From Acetobacter sp. (GTDB lineage: Bacteria > Pseudomonadota > Alphaproteobacteria > Acetobacterales > Acetobacteraceae), in the NCBI GenBank assembly GCA_017474285.1, contig JAFVHT010000046.1:1-43591 (forward strand): a DNA stretch of 43,591 nucleotides, in the 5' to 3' direction. The position numbers and the translations under genes are program-made. The notes under the pieces are model-generated. The model was not told where the DNA came from. It did no database searches and saw only the letters and a program-made list of their open reading frames with translations. Below, piece after piece: positions 26,387-35,376 of this stretch (position 1 is the first letter of the stretch; every line of letters begins with the position of its first letter).

Positions 26387-27781
26387 TTACTCTGCTTCAC
26401 GATCTTCAAGCGTGATACCAAGCTGTTTGAGTTTACGATAAAAAGCACTTCGTTCCATTCCAACAAAAGCAGCCGTGCGGCTGATATTTCCTCCAAAACG
26501 TAAAAGCTGTGCCTCAAGATATTGTGTTTCAAACTGATCACGCGCTTCGCGTAAAGAAAGTGTCATTGTGTCAGCAAAATTATTATGTTTGAAAGCTATT
26601 GAGGCTTTTTCACCAATTATTGATGATATGATGTCGGCTTTAATCGGCTCTTGAGGATTGCCACCTAATTGCATAATTAACACACGTTCTATTAAATTGC
26701 GTAATTCACGCACATTGCCTGGCCAATCATAAGACTGAAGCGCAACCAGAGCATCAGGCGATAATTCCCGATGAGGAAGCCCCGCCGACTCTGCAACAGA
26801 ACGTAAAAGCAATGTTGCCAAACCAGGAATATCCCCGCGACGTTCTTTCAAAGAGGGCATATGTAAGGGTACGACTGCAAGGCGATAATATAAATCTTCA
26901 CGAAAATGTTTAAGAGCAATTTCTGTTTTGAGATCACGATTTGTTGTTGCTAAAACGCGTACGTCTACTTTGACACGGGCAGGACTACCTAACCGCTCAA
27001 ATGTCTGGTCTTGTAAAGTACGCACAATTTTACCTTGTGTTTCTAGAGGCATATCTGCGACTTCATCTAAAAGAAGTGTGCCTCCATGTGCGCGTTCTAA
27101 AACGCCAATACGACGTTCCCCGTTTTCGGAGACGGTTTCAGAACCAAAAAGTTTTTCCTCAAAATGATTTGGCTCTAATGTTGCACAATTTAACACGATA
27201 AAAGGTGCGTTTTCACGACGAGAATGCGCATGAATCATTCTTGCTGCAACCTCTTTACCCGATCCTGGAGGACCACTAATTAAAATTCGTGATCCTGTTG
27301 GTGCGACTTTCTCAATTTGATGGCGTAGAGAAATTATTTGAGAACTTGTCCCAAATAATTCTGTTTCTTGTCCAACACGTAATTTTAAGTCTTCATTTTC
27401 ACGCATAAGACGAGACGTTTCTAATGCACGTCGAACAATAACTAAAAGATGATCTGCCTGAAAAGGTTTTTCTATAAAATCATAAGCACCGTGATGTAAA
27501 GCAGAAACGGCGGTTTCGATTGTTCCATGACCAGAAATCATAACAACGGGGACCGATGGGTCTTCTCGTTTCATGGTTTGCAAAATAGCAATACCGTCCA
27601 TGCTATCCCCTTGCAACCAAACATCAAGAATAACTAATGAAGGACGTCGAAATCGAAAAGCGGCTAACGCTGTTTCTGAATTTGCAGCAATACGCGTTTC
27701 GTAGCCCTCGTCACTAAGGAGACCTTCTACGCCTAACCGAATATCTGGCTCATCATCAATAATTAAAATTTCTTGTGTCAT
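26387..27781 (-). CDS. ntrX: NtrX response regulator
   Basis: This 464-residue regulator pairs with NtrY. The receiver domain has the acidic pair Asp10-Glu11, phosphoacceptor Asp53 (VILDVWL) and a conserved Lys in IEKPF. The AAA+ domain has Walker A GPPGSGKEVA and Walker B TLLLDEVADMP. A Fis-type helix-turn-helix closes the protein (NISRTAAFVGMERSAFYRKL). The loop between LFGSE and VLERAHGG lacks the GAFTGA motif that sigma-54 activators need, as I recall for NtrX proteins generally. It may thus act without sigma-54. It follows ntrY by 12 bases. Confidence 0.93.
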   Translation of the reverse strand: MTQEILIIDDEPDIRLGVEGLLSDEGYETRIAANSETALAAFRFRRPSLVILDVWLQGDSMDGIAILQTMKREDPSVPVVMISGHGTIETAVSALHHGAYDFIEKPFQADHLLVIVRRALETSRLMRENEDLKLRVGQETELFGTSSQIISLRHQIEKVAPTGSRILISGPPGSGKEVAARMIHAHSRRENAPFIVLNCATLEPNHFEEKLFGSETVSENGERRIGVLERAHGGTLLLDEVADMPLETQGKIVRTLQDQTFERLGSPARVKVDVRVLATTNRDLKTEIALKHFREDLYYRLAVVPLHMPSLKERRGDIPGLATLLLRSVAESAGLPHRELSPDALVALQSYDWPGNVRELRNLIERVLIMQLGGNPQEPIKADIISSIIGEKASIAFKHNNFADTMTLSLREARDQFETQYLEAQLLRFGGNISRTAAFVGMERSAFYRKLKQLGITLEDREAE

Positions 27782-27793
27782 AGGTTTATTTCA

Positions 27794-30118
27794 TCATAAC
27801 GATATTGTGGATGATTTTTCATTTGATTTTTCATTGATTCTGCAAGAATTCCTCGTGGGTAATACTAAGGTTATAACAGCGCCTTTTTCTTCAATTCTAT
27901 CTTCTAGATAAAGAGTTCCTCCATGATCTTCCATAATTTTTTTTACAATAGCCAATCCGAGACCTGTTCCTTTTGCTTTATAGGTAACATAGGGTTCTAT
28001 TAAACGTCCTCTATCATGGGTCGGTAATCCAATGCCATTATCCGTGACAGAAACAGTTATATTTTGTACGTTTTCCATAAGTCTCACTTTAATTTCTCCT
28101 GTTTGGGGGGAGTTGTTAGCGTTTTCTGCCTTATCGCGCATAGCAATGGCATCAGCTGCGTTCTGCAATAGGTTAATTAAGGCTTGGCTTATCAAATGTC
28201 TATCACACCATGCAGAGATTTCTCCATAAGGGAGTTCTAGTGTATAACAAATATCTGGGTGGGCATTTTGTTGCAGGAGAATAACCTCACGCGCTATAAG
28301 GGCAAGATTTTCGTCTTGCATAACAGGTTGAGGCATACGCGCAAAAGAGGAAAACTCATCGACCATTCGACCAATATTACCAACATGCCGTACAATGGTT
28401 TCTGCACAATGAGAAAAAGTTTCTGGGTCTGATGTAATTTCTTTTAGGAAGCGTCTTTTTAGACGTTCTGCAGCAAGTTGAATAGGGGTAAGAGGATTTT
28501 TAATTTCATGGGCAATGCGACGGGCAACGCCAGCCCATGCGGCTTGACGTTGTGCCTGTTGGAGCGCTGTGAGATCGTCAAAAGTTATGACATACCCATC
28601 GATAATATTTTCGCGCCACTCTGCGCCGATACGAACCAAAAGAGTTTTTTGATTTGCTGCTGATCCGATTTGAATTTCACGCGTCAAATCTTGATCTTGA
28701 TGAGATGCTTTTTTTGCTTCTATCAGGACTTCTGTAAATTCAGGAACGTAACGCTCTAATGGTGCGCCTATGGTCTCGCTTAAATCAATTTGTAACAAAA
28801 TACAGGCAGCTTTATTGTGGAGCTTTATTTTTTGTTCTTCATCTAATCCGATAACGCCTGCCGATACACCCGATAAAACAGCTTCTGTAAATCTACGCCG
28901 TTCATCAATTTGACTATAGGCTACCATGAGCTCTGCTCTTTGGCTTGCGAGTTGTTCTGTCATATTATTAAACGTGCGTAAAAGGCTTGCAATTTCGTCT
29001 TCGCGTCCTGTTTCTGGTACATAGATACTTAAATCCCCTTCACTGACTTTTTTAGCGGCACCGCTTAAAAGTTCCAAAGGACGGGCAATTTGATCAGCTA
29101 ATGCAAGACCTATTAAGACTGCGACAAGTAAAACGAGCAAAGCCACTAACATAAAAATCATCACAAATGTAAACTGAATTCTCTGTTTGTTCTTGTTCAA
29201 GTGTTTATAATCGGTAACAACTTTTTCTGTTCGGTACATATGCTCAAGAATAGTAGGGTCTACCATGCGCGTAATAACAAGCATTAAAGCTGGTGTTTGT
29301 GAGAGTTCAACAACTGCCCGTACAACGCGTCTATTGGGAGAATCCAACACAGCAATATCATTTGATTGCGCCATGAGTGTTGCTGCCGCAGGGGGTAAAT
29401 CATTCTGCGTGCCTGTATGGCTCATCAATCCTCCTGCTGCGACAACACGGTGCGTAATAGGGTCATAGATAATGGCTTCTGTGAGCCCACGTATTGTGGC
29501 CTGACTATCTAAAATTTGGCTTAATGTGTTGTGGTCTTCGAAAAGATCAATTCCACTTAATGTTAACTCGTTTTGTACTCCTATAATGTAATTTGCCATA
29601 GAAAATGCGTCTGTACGAATACTTGCGTTATGTTCTGCTAAATATCCGTGTGAGGTTTTGAGGGCCTCTGTTAAAGCCATATTAACTCTGTCGGAAAACC
29701 ATATCTGAATACCATAATGAAAAAACAAAGCGGCAAATCCACCTACAACAAGCGTGGGGATTATAGAAACGACACTAAAAAGTGCGACAAGTCGTACATG
29801 TAAGCGTGTGCCCGCTTGTTTTTTCTTATAAGCTCGGAATAGTGGTGTGAGACGCAGTACCAAAGCTAAAAGAAATAAAACGATTGTTATTGTGTTCAGA
29901 AATAACACCAACGGTTCTAAGGCTGTGTAAAAAGTTGTTCCAGCTGAGAGAACAACAAAAGTCGCCAAACCAAGGCATACTGTTAAGGCGGCTAATGTGA
30001 TGACAACACTACGTTGTCCGAGCGAATGTAATAACCAATACACGCGCTCTCGTATAAAGCGACGGGAAAAATGATTTTGAATAACACTAATAAAGCGTCT
30101 CACGCGCTCTCGCACCAC
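27794..30118 (-). CDS. ntrY: NtrY membrane sensor histidine kinase
   Basis: This 774-residue kinase probably senses nitrogen or redox status and phosphorylates NtrX. Three membrane helices near the N-terminus (about 35-125) precede a large periplasmic region, and another helix lies near residue 320. HAMP (DQIARPLELLSGAAKKVSEG), PAS, the phosphoacceptor His537 in RRIAHEIKNPLTP, and the ATPase boxes ending in GTGLGLAIVKKIMEDHGG follow. The start is uncertain. GTG codons at 30118 and 30115 open the frame, with no clear ribosome binding site. All catalytic motifs appear intact. Confidence 0.93.
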   Translation of the reverse strand: MVRERVRRFISVIQNHFSRRFIRERVYWLLHSLGQRSVVITLAALTVCLGLATFVVLSAGTTFYTALEPLVLFLNTITIVLFLLALVLRLTPLFRAYKKKQAGTRLHVRLVALFSVVSIIPTLVVGGFAALFFHYGIQIWFSDRVNMALTEALKTSHGYLAEHNASIRTDAFSMANYIIGVQNELTLSGIDLFEDHNTLSQILDSQATIRGLTEAIIYDPITHRVVAAGGLMSHTGTQNDLPPAAATLMAQSNDIAVLDSPNRRVVRAVVELSQTPALMLVITRMVDPTILEHMYRTEKVVTDYKHLNKNKQRIQFTFVMIFMLVALLVLLVAVLIGLALADQIARPLELLSGAAKKVSEGDLSIYVPETGREDEIASLLRTFNNMTEQLASQRAELMVAYSQIDERRRFTEAVLSGVSAGVIGLDEEQKIKLHNKAACILLQIDLSETIGAPLERYVPEFTEVLIEAKKASHQDQDLTREIQIGSAANQKTLLVRIGAEWRENIIDGYVITFDDLTALQQAQRQAAWAGVARRIAHEIKNPLTPIQLAAERLKRRFLKEITSDPETFSHCAETIVRHVGNIGRMVDEFSSFARMPQPVMQDENLALIAREVILLQQNAHPDICYTLELPYGEISAWCDRHLISQALINLLQNAADAIAMRDKAENANNSPQTGEIKVRLMENVQNITVSVTDNGIGLPTHDRGRLIEPYVTYKAKGTGLGLAIVKKIMEDHGGTLYLEDRIEEKGAVITLVLPTRNSCRINEKSNEKSSTISL

Positions 30119-30499
30119 ATGGTATATAGAATGGTATACAGAATAGTATAACTTTTTAATAAAATATCAAAAAATAGCATCTAAAACATTATAAAATACT
30201 TTTACTCTTATTGGTCAGTACTACATATATATGTAGTGTAGTTTTTATATGTAGTGTAGTTTTCTTTGCCTTTAAGCCTCAGAAAAGGCTAAGAATAAAA
30301 GCACGAAATTCAATAACCAACTTCAATGATTATTTGAAATAATAGGCTTGGGTTTCATCTCACGCATCAAAAATGCTTTAAGGGCTTGCCTTAAGAGCCT
30401 AAATAGGCTATAAGCTACCTGAAATAGTCAGTCCAGTTTCTGTTTTTTGTTTTATTTGTGGTGTTTAATTTTGTAGAGACTCAGGAAAGGTGAGGCATT
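30119..30499. other. Gap with palindrome, tandem repeat and hairpin
   Basis: These 381 bases separate divergent ntrY and the CHAP gene and hold no gene. They contain a perfect 16-bp palindrome (30221-30236) overlapping two tandem 18-bp units (30229-30264). A hairpin near 30374-30398 (TTAAGG with CCTTAA, extended with one bulged base) lies about 100 bases before the CHAP start. Promoters for both directions are expected here. Confidence 0.45.
30229..30264. repeat. Tandem 18-bp direct repeat, overlapping a 16-bp palindrome
   Basis: ATATGTAGTGTAGTTTT plus one base occurs twice in a row with a single final mismatch. The left copy overlaps the perfect palindrome CTACATATATATGTAG at 30221-30236. 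It lies about 110 bases upstream of ntrY and 235 upstream of the CHAP gene. Confidence 0.85.
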
Positions 30500-31279
30500 A
30501 TGCGGCGTTGGTGGCTTAAAATAAAAAAAATTCAACTTTCTTTTTTGTCTGTTGTTACGCTTGTTTCTACCGCGCATGCTCATACTCGCCATCATTCCGT
30601 AGCGCATGTAACACATCACGATTTTTCTCACCATAAGGCACGCCGTCGTGTAGAAACACGTCGTATGGCTTTAGAAAGCACGCCGCATCATGCTCATGCA
30701 CACAGATATATGCGTTTAGCTATGATGTATCGCCGCCACCATCATCATTTTCGGGGACATGTTATTCAATGTGTAGCCTATGCGAAGCATGTCTCTGGTA
30801 TTATGTTACGAGGTAATGCCCGTGATTGGTGGTATAATGCTGCAGGTATTTACGATCGTGGGCATGTTCCTGAACCCGGTAGTGTCCTTAATTTCCGAGG
30901 GACGCGTCGTATGCCGTTAGGGCATGTTGCTGTTGTTCGTAACGTTATTGATAGTCGTACTATTACAATTGATCAATCCCATTGGGCGCAAGCGGGTATT
31001 AGTCACAATGTTAACGTGATTGATGTTTCCCTTAATAATGATTGGTCAGCTGTTCGTGTTTCGTTGAATCATCATTCAAAGACCTATGGTTCTGTTTATC
31101 CAACCTATGGTTTTATTTATCCTCATCGTAATGCTATTCATGTTGCGTGGAATAATCGTTCGAAAGTCTATAGTTCTGTTGATCCAATGGATGGTTTTAT
31201 AGCTTCTCATCATAATGCAAATGCAATTTTTCTTAATGCTAATCAAAAGGGTTATGATGATTTAGGGAATAAAACTTAA
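30500..31279 (+). CDS. Exported CHAP-domain peptidoglycan hydrolase, His-rich
   Basis: This 259-residue protein has a signal peptide (about residues 1-27, ending STAHA). A striking His/Arg-rich stretch to residue 85 (many HH and HAHAH runs) follows. The CHAP cysteine amidase/peptidase domain has catalytic Cys91 (IQCVAYAKHVSG) and His142 (LGHVAVVRNV). It would cleave peptide or amide bonds of peptidoglycan in the periplasm. The C-terminal region has two degenerate copies of a roughly 30-residue unit: S-K-x-Y-x-S-V-x-P-x-x-G-F-I, then a His/Asn-rich end. The start is ATG 30500 after GGAAAGG. The His-rich part might bind metal. Confidence 0.82.
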   Translation: MRRWWLKIKKIQLSFLSVVTLVSTAHAHTRHHSVAHVTHHDFSHHKARRRVETRRMALESTPHHAHAHRYMRLAMMYRRHHHHFRGHVIQCVAYAKHVSGIMLRGNARDWWYNAAGIYDRGHVPEPGSVLNFRGTRRMPLGHVAVVRNVIDSRTITIDQSHWAQAGISHNVNVIDVSLNNDWSAVRVSLNHHSKTYGSVYPTYGFIYPHRNAIHVAWNNRSKVYSSVDPMDGFIASHHNANAIFLNANQKGYDDLGNKT

Positions 31280-31370
31280 TCGTAACATTGAGGGTATGTA
31301 AACTCTATGTTATGATTTCTTTGTTGCCTGTTTAAGAGTTGTTAGAGCTTTTGATATTTTGGAGGGTGTC

Positions 31371-31628
31371 ATGTTAATTCTTGGTAGTCCTGCCTATGGT
31401 TTCAAAGATCATTTCTATGGATTTATGCCACTTATTTTAGGTGGTAGAGGGGGGGAGACTTCTCTTCAGTGTGTTTCTGGCGTTATGCCTGCTGGGTTGT
31501 CATTGAGTAGTTCTGGTAATTATATTACAGGTACACCGCTTGTATGTGGTCCTACGTCCTTTACTCTTAAGGTTGTGGATGGTGTTTCAAGTGCCTATCA
31601 ATCTTTTATGATTAACATTCTTGCTTAA
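31371..31628 (+). CDS. Single-domain Ig-like (He_PIG) mini-protein
   Basis: This 85-residue protein is essentially one putative Ig domain of the He_PIG type. The pattern MPAGLSLSSSGNYITGTP, then a short strand, then FTLKVVDG matches its core: PAGL-SL, then G-x-I-x-GTP, then F-x-x-x-V-x-D. Such domains usually occur as repeats in large surface proteins. Here one stands alone without a signal peptide. The start is ATG 31371, 6 bases after GGAGG. It ends 29 bases before the GGDEF-EAL gene, so the two may be cotranscribed. No function is known to me. Confidence 0.65.
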   Translation: MLILGSPAYGFKDHFYGFMPLILGGRGGETSLQCVSGVMPAGLSLSSSGNYITGTPLVCGPTSFTLKVVDGVSSAYQSFMINILA

Positions 31629-31657
31629 CGGCTGTTGTTATTGCGGTAAAAGAAGCA

Positions 31658-33346
31658 GTGTCTGTTTTTTCCTCTTGTTTGGAAGTGGGGTTCTTTAAAA
31701 ATATCTCTGACCAAGTACCTGTAGGTGTTATGGTTATTGAACCTTGTTCGCTTCAGATTGTTTATTTGAACAAGGTTGCTTCTCTTTTAGTTGATACGCT
31801 TCGGCGCCGCTTTCCGGCTGTAAGGGGAAGCGCTCTGAGTGGTGCTATTTTCAAGGAGGCTATTCCTCGTTTATATGAACTGATTACTCAATTTGATGGT
31901 ATTTCTAATGCGGTTCGTATTACGTTTGGTGAGGATGTATTAGATTTCTCTCTTTCTCGTGTCATGATGGAAAGTGATTCTTCTGTTGCGCTTCTTATAA
32001 TGTGGCAGCAAGTCGCGCAACAAATTCGCGCGGAGGAAGAATTACTTCGGCTAACATGCTATGATCGTTTAACGGGCCTTCAAAACCGTTCTACTTTTAT
32101 TAAAGAGTTAACAAAGGCCTTATCTTCTCCTCCTGAGCCAGAGGCTTCAGCAGGGTTGTTTTTTGTTGATCTTGATGGTTTTAAACTTATCAATGATAGT
32201 CATGGCTACGCGATAGGTGATCGTGTCTTAAATGTGATAGCCCGTAGGTTAGAAATAATTGGGCGAGAACAAAAAGGTTGTGTTGGACGTACTGGAGGTG
32301 ATGAGTTTGCTCTTTTTGTGCCGCATTGTACGCAAGAAACAGCAGAAGCTTTAGCGTGTCATATTATTCGTACAGCACAGGACCCCATTATATTACCAGA
32401 TGGGGGGAGTCATCAAATTGGGGCTTCTGTGGGTATTGCTCTCTCATCTCACTATAAAATATCATCAGAAGCTTTGCTTGCCCAAGCCCATATGGCCTTG
32501 TATGATATAAAAACAAAAAACAAAGGAAATCACTGTGTGTTTGTGCCTCGTATGGAGTGTGAGCATAGACATCGTGCTGAACTTGAAGAAATGTTGCGTG
32601 AGGTTCTACCGCAAAAACGCAATATGTTTGTATTTTATCAACCTATTGTTGAACTTTGTTCACAGCGCGTGGTGGGGTATGAAGCCCTTATACGATGGTA
32701 TTATCCAAAGCGAGGGTGGATTTCTCCTAATGATTTTATTCCCGTTGCTGAGGAATCAGGGCTTATTCAAGAATTAGATCGTTTTGTTCTTACAACGGCG
32801 TGTCATGAGGCCATGCGTTGGCAGAACGGTGCTTATGTGGCAGTCAATGTTTCTGCGACTTATCTTGGTCAAAGTGCTTTGCCTGAACTTGTGAGAGTAA
32901 CCCTTGCGGAGACAAAACTCCATCCGAAACGGCTTAATATTGAAATAACAGAAACTGCTCTTTTACGTCATAAAGCCGAAAGTATCCGAGATCTCCGTGC
33001 TTTGCGTGATATTGGCGTAGGGATTAGTTTAGATGATTTTGGTACAGGTTTTTCGTCTCTTTCGCACTTATGTTCTTTTCCGTTTGATAAAATTAAAATT
33101 GATAAGTCTTTTGTACAAGAAAGTGAGGAACGTAACGATTGTGTGGCTATTATCCGTACTGTTGTCCAGCTTGGTAAGGCGCTTGATGCGAGAACGGTTG
33201 CTGAAGGTGTTGAAACACAAACCCACTATGATCTGATTAAAGCTGATGGTTGTAGCTTAGGGCAAGGTTATTTCTTTGGGAAACCGGCTCCCTCTCAGAC
33301 CGACGTGGTACGTGTTCAACAGATTATGGAGTCTCTACAAGCATAA
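31658..33346 (+). CDS. GGDEF-EAL cyclic-di-GMP protein
   Basis: The 562-residue protein has a PAS-like N-terminal sensor (to about 130), a GGDEF domain (GGDEF at 213-217, intact) and an EAL domain (EAL at 342-344). EAL-domain catalytic motifs are present: VNVSATYLG, IEITETALL, DDFGTGFSSL and AEGVET. It should therefore be able to degrade c-di-GMP, and may also make it. The inhibitory RxxD site before GGDEF is absent (EQKG there). No membrane segment is seen, so it is probably cytosolic. It starts at GTG 31658 with a weak ribosome binding site. PAS-GGDEF-EAL proteins control cellulose synthesis in related acetic acid bacteria; a similar role here is only possible. Confidence 0.93.
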   Translation: MSVFSSCLEVGFFKNISDQVPVGVMVIEPCSLQIVYLNKVASLLVDTLRRRFPAVRGSALSGAIFKEAIPRLYELITQFDGISNAVRITFGEDVLDFSLSRVMMESDSSVALLIMWQQVAQQIRAEEELLRLTCYDRLTGLQNRSTFIKELTKALSSPPEPEASAGLFFVDLDGFKLINDSHGYAIGDRVLNVIARRLEIIGREQKGCVGRTGGDEFALFVPHCTQETAEALACHIIRTAQDPIILPDGGSHQIGASVGIALSSHYKISSEALLAQAHMALYDIKTKNKGNHCVFVPRMECEHRHRAELEEMLREVLPQKRNMFVFYQPIVELCSQRVVGYEALIRWYYPKRGWISPNDFIPVAEESGLIQELDRFVLTTACHEAMRWQNGAYVAVNVSATYLGQSALPELVRVTLAETKLHPKRLNIEITETALLRHKAESIRDLRALRDIGVGISLDDFGTGFSSLSHLCSFPFDKIKIDKSFVQESEERNDCVAIIRTVVQLGKALDARTVAEGVETQTHYDLIKADGCSLGQGYFFGKPAPSQTDVVRVQQIMESLQA

Positions 33347-33599
33347 TTATGAAAGGACTAAGAACTTTAAGCATTACTTTGTTTCTTTTCTTTCGTTTTG
33401 CGTTTTGACGGATATGTTTTATTAAAATCTATGTTGATTGATGAACCTATTTCTCTATTTATCGTGTCAAACAATAAAAAATAAAATTTCTCGTATTTAT
33501 TGCTTGCATTATGTGTCATTTAGAATAAAATTCTATCGTTTCTAAGCCCAAGGGGGCAATTCTGCCCAACAGGCTATCTACTAGTTTGAGGGTACGTCC

Positions 33600-34067
33600 A
33601 TGAACGCACTTGCTCAACTGGGGATGGTCTCGGAAAATCCGACCAATAACCAGACAATTACTATTCCTGTTGCTCCTGTAGAAGAGATTCGTACTGATTA
33701 CTTTGTGGAGCGCGATGGTGAAAAATTTGCAGGTACACACTTGCTTATTGACATGTGGGACGCTAAAAACTTAGACGATCCTGTAAGGATTGATAAGACT
33801 TTGCGTAAAGCTGCTCTTGCTGCAGGGGCCACAATCCTCCATAGCCATTTTCATCATTTTACCCCTAATGGGGGTGTGTCAGGTGTTGTGGTATTGGCTG
33901 AAAGCCATATTTCTATCCATACATGGCCTGAGCGTCATTTTGCAGCAGTCGATATTTTTATGTGTGGTGTATGTGACCCGCACATGGCTATTCCTGTCAT
34001 GCAGCATTTGTTTCAAGCAAAACGACTAGATATTAGCACAGAGCGTCGTGGCCGCGTAACACCTTAA
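33600..34067 (+). CDS. speD: S-adenosylmethionine decarboxylase proenzyme
   Basis: This pyruvoyl enzyme makes decarboxylated AdoMet for spermidine synthesis. The self-cleavage site lies in AESHISIHTWPE between Glu101 and Ser102, with His107 and the conserved Cys region FMCGVCDP downstream. At 155 residues it is longer than short bacterial SpeD proteins because of an N-terminal extension of about 35 residues. The start is ATG 33600 after GAGGGT. speE follows in the same direction after 76 bases. The 253-bp gap upstream holds a small GC-rich hairpin near 33552-33565 and no gene. Confidence 0.93.
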   Translation: MNALAQLGMVSENPTNNQTITIPVAPVEEIRTDYFVERDGEKFAGTHLLIDMWDAKNLDDPVRIDKTLRKAALAAGATILHSHFHHFTPNGGVSGVVVLAESHISIHTWPERHFAAVDIFMCGVCDPHMAIPVMQHLFQAKRLDISTERRGRVTP

Positions 34068-34143
34068 AAGGTGTTTGTACCTTGTTCACTTTGTTTGTCG
34101 TTCACAAAACGTTATAGCTTGGTATTCTTGGTAAGATAGTATC

Positions 34144-35016
34144 ATGATAAAAACATGGGTTGAAGAGACTCTTTATGATCATTGGGGGCAGCGTTTTAGT
34201 GTTGTTCAGGAGTTAGTGCACACGAAAAGCCCTTTTCAGGATATTCTTATCTTTGAAAGTGAGTCTCACGGTCGTGTCCTTATGCTTGATGGTATTGTTC
34301 AAATTACTGAGCGTGATGAGTTTGTTTATCAAGAGATGTTGACCCATGTTCCGCTCTTTACCCATCCTTATCCTGAAAAAGTGCTCATTATTGGTGCAGG
34401 TGATGGTGGCGTTTTGAGGCGTGTGCTTGAGCATACGTCTGTAGAAAAAGCAGTTATGGTTGAAATTGACGGAGCTGTTGTTGATCTCTCAAAACAATAT
34501 CTTCCCTCTATTGCCCAAGATGCTTGGAACGATCCTCGTGCAGAAGTGATTATTGGCGATGGCATTGACTATGTCACTAAAGCAGCGGACGGATCTTTTG
34601 ACGTTATTATTGTTGATAGTACGGATCCCATTGGGGTAGGGGAAGTACTTTTTACCGATTCTTTCTACCAACATTGCGCACGTGTGCTCAGTAGCCATGG
34701 GATTATTGTGAACCAATGTGGCGTTCCCTTTATGCAAGCCGATGAGTTGCGTGAGACAAGTTTACGCCGTGCGCGGTTCTTCCCATATGTTTCTGCTTAT
34801 GTTGCCGCTGTTCCTACTTATGTTGGTGGTTTTATGACACTGGGCATTGCCGCAAAAAGGGGAAATCCGAGTCAACAATTTGTTGCCGCTGTGCGTGCAC
34901 GTGCATGTGCACGTGGAATTGAGGGAAACACACGTTATTGGACACCAGAAATTCATGTTGGTGCCTTTAACTTGCCGCCTTATATTGCGTGTCACCTTCC
35001 TCAAACAGCTTCTTAA
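34144..35016 (+). CDS. speE: Spermidine synthase
   Basis: This 290-residue aminopropyltransferase transfers the aminopropyl group from decarboxylated AdoMet to putrescine. Family motifs are LDGIVQITERDEFVYQEM, the nucleotide-binding VLIIGAGDGGVLRRVL, and the catalytic IIVDSTDPIGVGEVLF containing the key Asp. It starts at ATG 34144 after TTGGTAAG. With speD it forms the polyamine branch. The nearby PotD-type importer at 18.8-21.5 kb looks dead, which would make the cell rely on synthesis. Confidence 0.95.
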   Translation: MIKTWVEETLYDHWGQRFSVVQELVHTKSPFQDILIFESESHGRVLMLDGIVQITERDEFVYQEMLTHVPLFTHPYPEKVLIIGAGDGGVLRRVLEHTSVEKAVMVEIDGAVVDLSKQYLPSIAQDAWNDPRAEVIIGDGIDYVTKAADGSFDVIIVDSTDPIGVGEVLFTDSFYQHCARVLSSHGIIVNQCGVPFMQADELRETSLRRARFFPYVSAYVAAVPTYVGGFMTLGIAAKRGNPSQQFVAAVRARACARGIEGNTRYWTPEIHVGAFNLPPYIACHLPQTAS

Positions 35017-35127
35017 TTGGTCTCTTTGAGAGTCTCTTAAAGACGATTTTAAGTCGATTGCGTTTTTTATCTTAAAAGCGTCATTAAGGGCGTTGACCTT
35101 GCTTCAAAATAGTGCCATGGTAATACG

Positions 35128-35286
35128 CACACAGAGGAAGAGACTAGTTCATCACTAGCACCGAAGGAGCAACGACCCCGGAAACTCTCAGGTAAAAGGA
35201 CCCTGTGTTGTAAACTTCTGGAGAGAGGTGTTCCGTGAAACACCCGCCGACGGGATAGCGTTCTCAGGCACAAGACACAGAAGGGG
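35128..35286 (+). promoter_or_regulatory. Tandem glycine riboswitch upstream of gcvT
   Basis: Two glycine aptamers lie in series. The first is at 35128-35210, with closing arms CACACAG and CTGTGTTG and the core segments GGAGCAACGA and CTCTCAGGTAAAAGGAC. The second is at 35215-35283, closed by CTTCTG with CAGAAG, with the core CCGCCGACGGG and CTCAGGCACAAGAC. The pair precedes the glycine cleavage operon by about 90 bases, the classical arrangement in which glycine turns on its own breakdown. Confidence 0.93.
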
Positions 35287-35376
35287 TTACGGCTTTGCTT
35301 TGTTGTGGGTACTTCGGTGCGCACAGGGTGAGTTAGGTTTCTCTTTCTTTAATCTTTAACGTTGAAAGATGTGTCC

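Noticed and set aside
30221..30264. CRISPR-like array
   Set aside because: The repeats are directly adjacent with no spacers, there are only two copies, and there are no cas genes in the window.
35067..35324. An 85-codon minus-strand ORF
   Set aside because: It is antisense to the glycine riboswitch, whose RNA structure explains the sequence.
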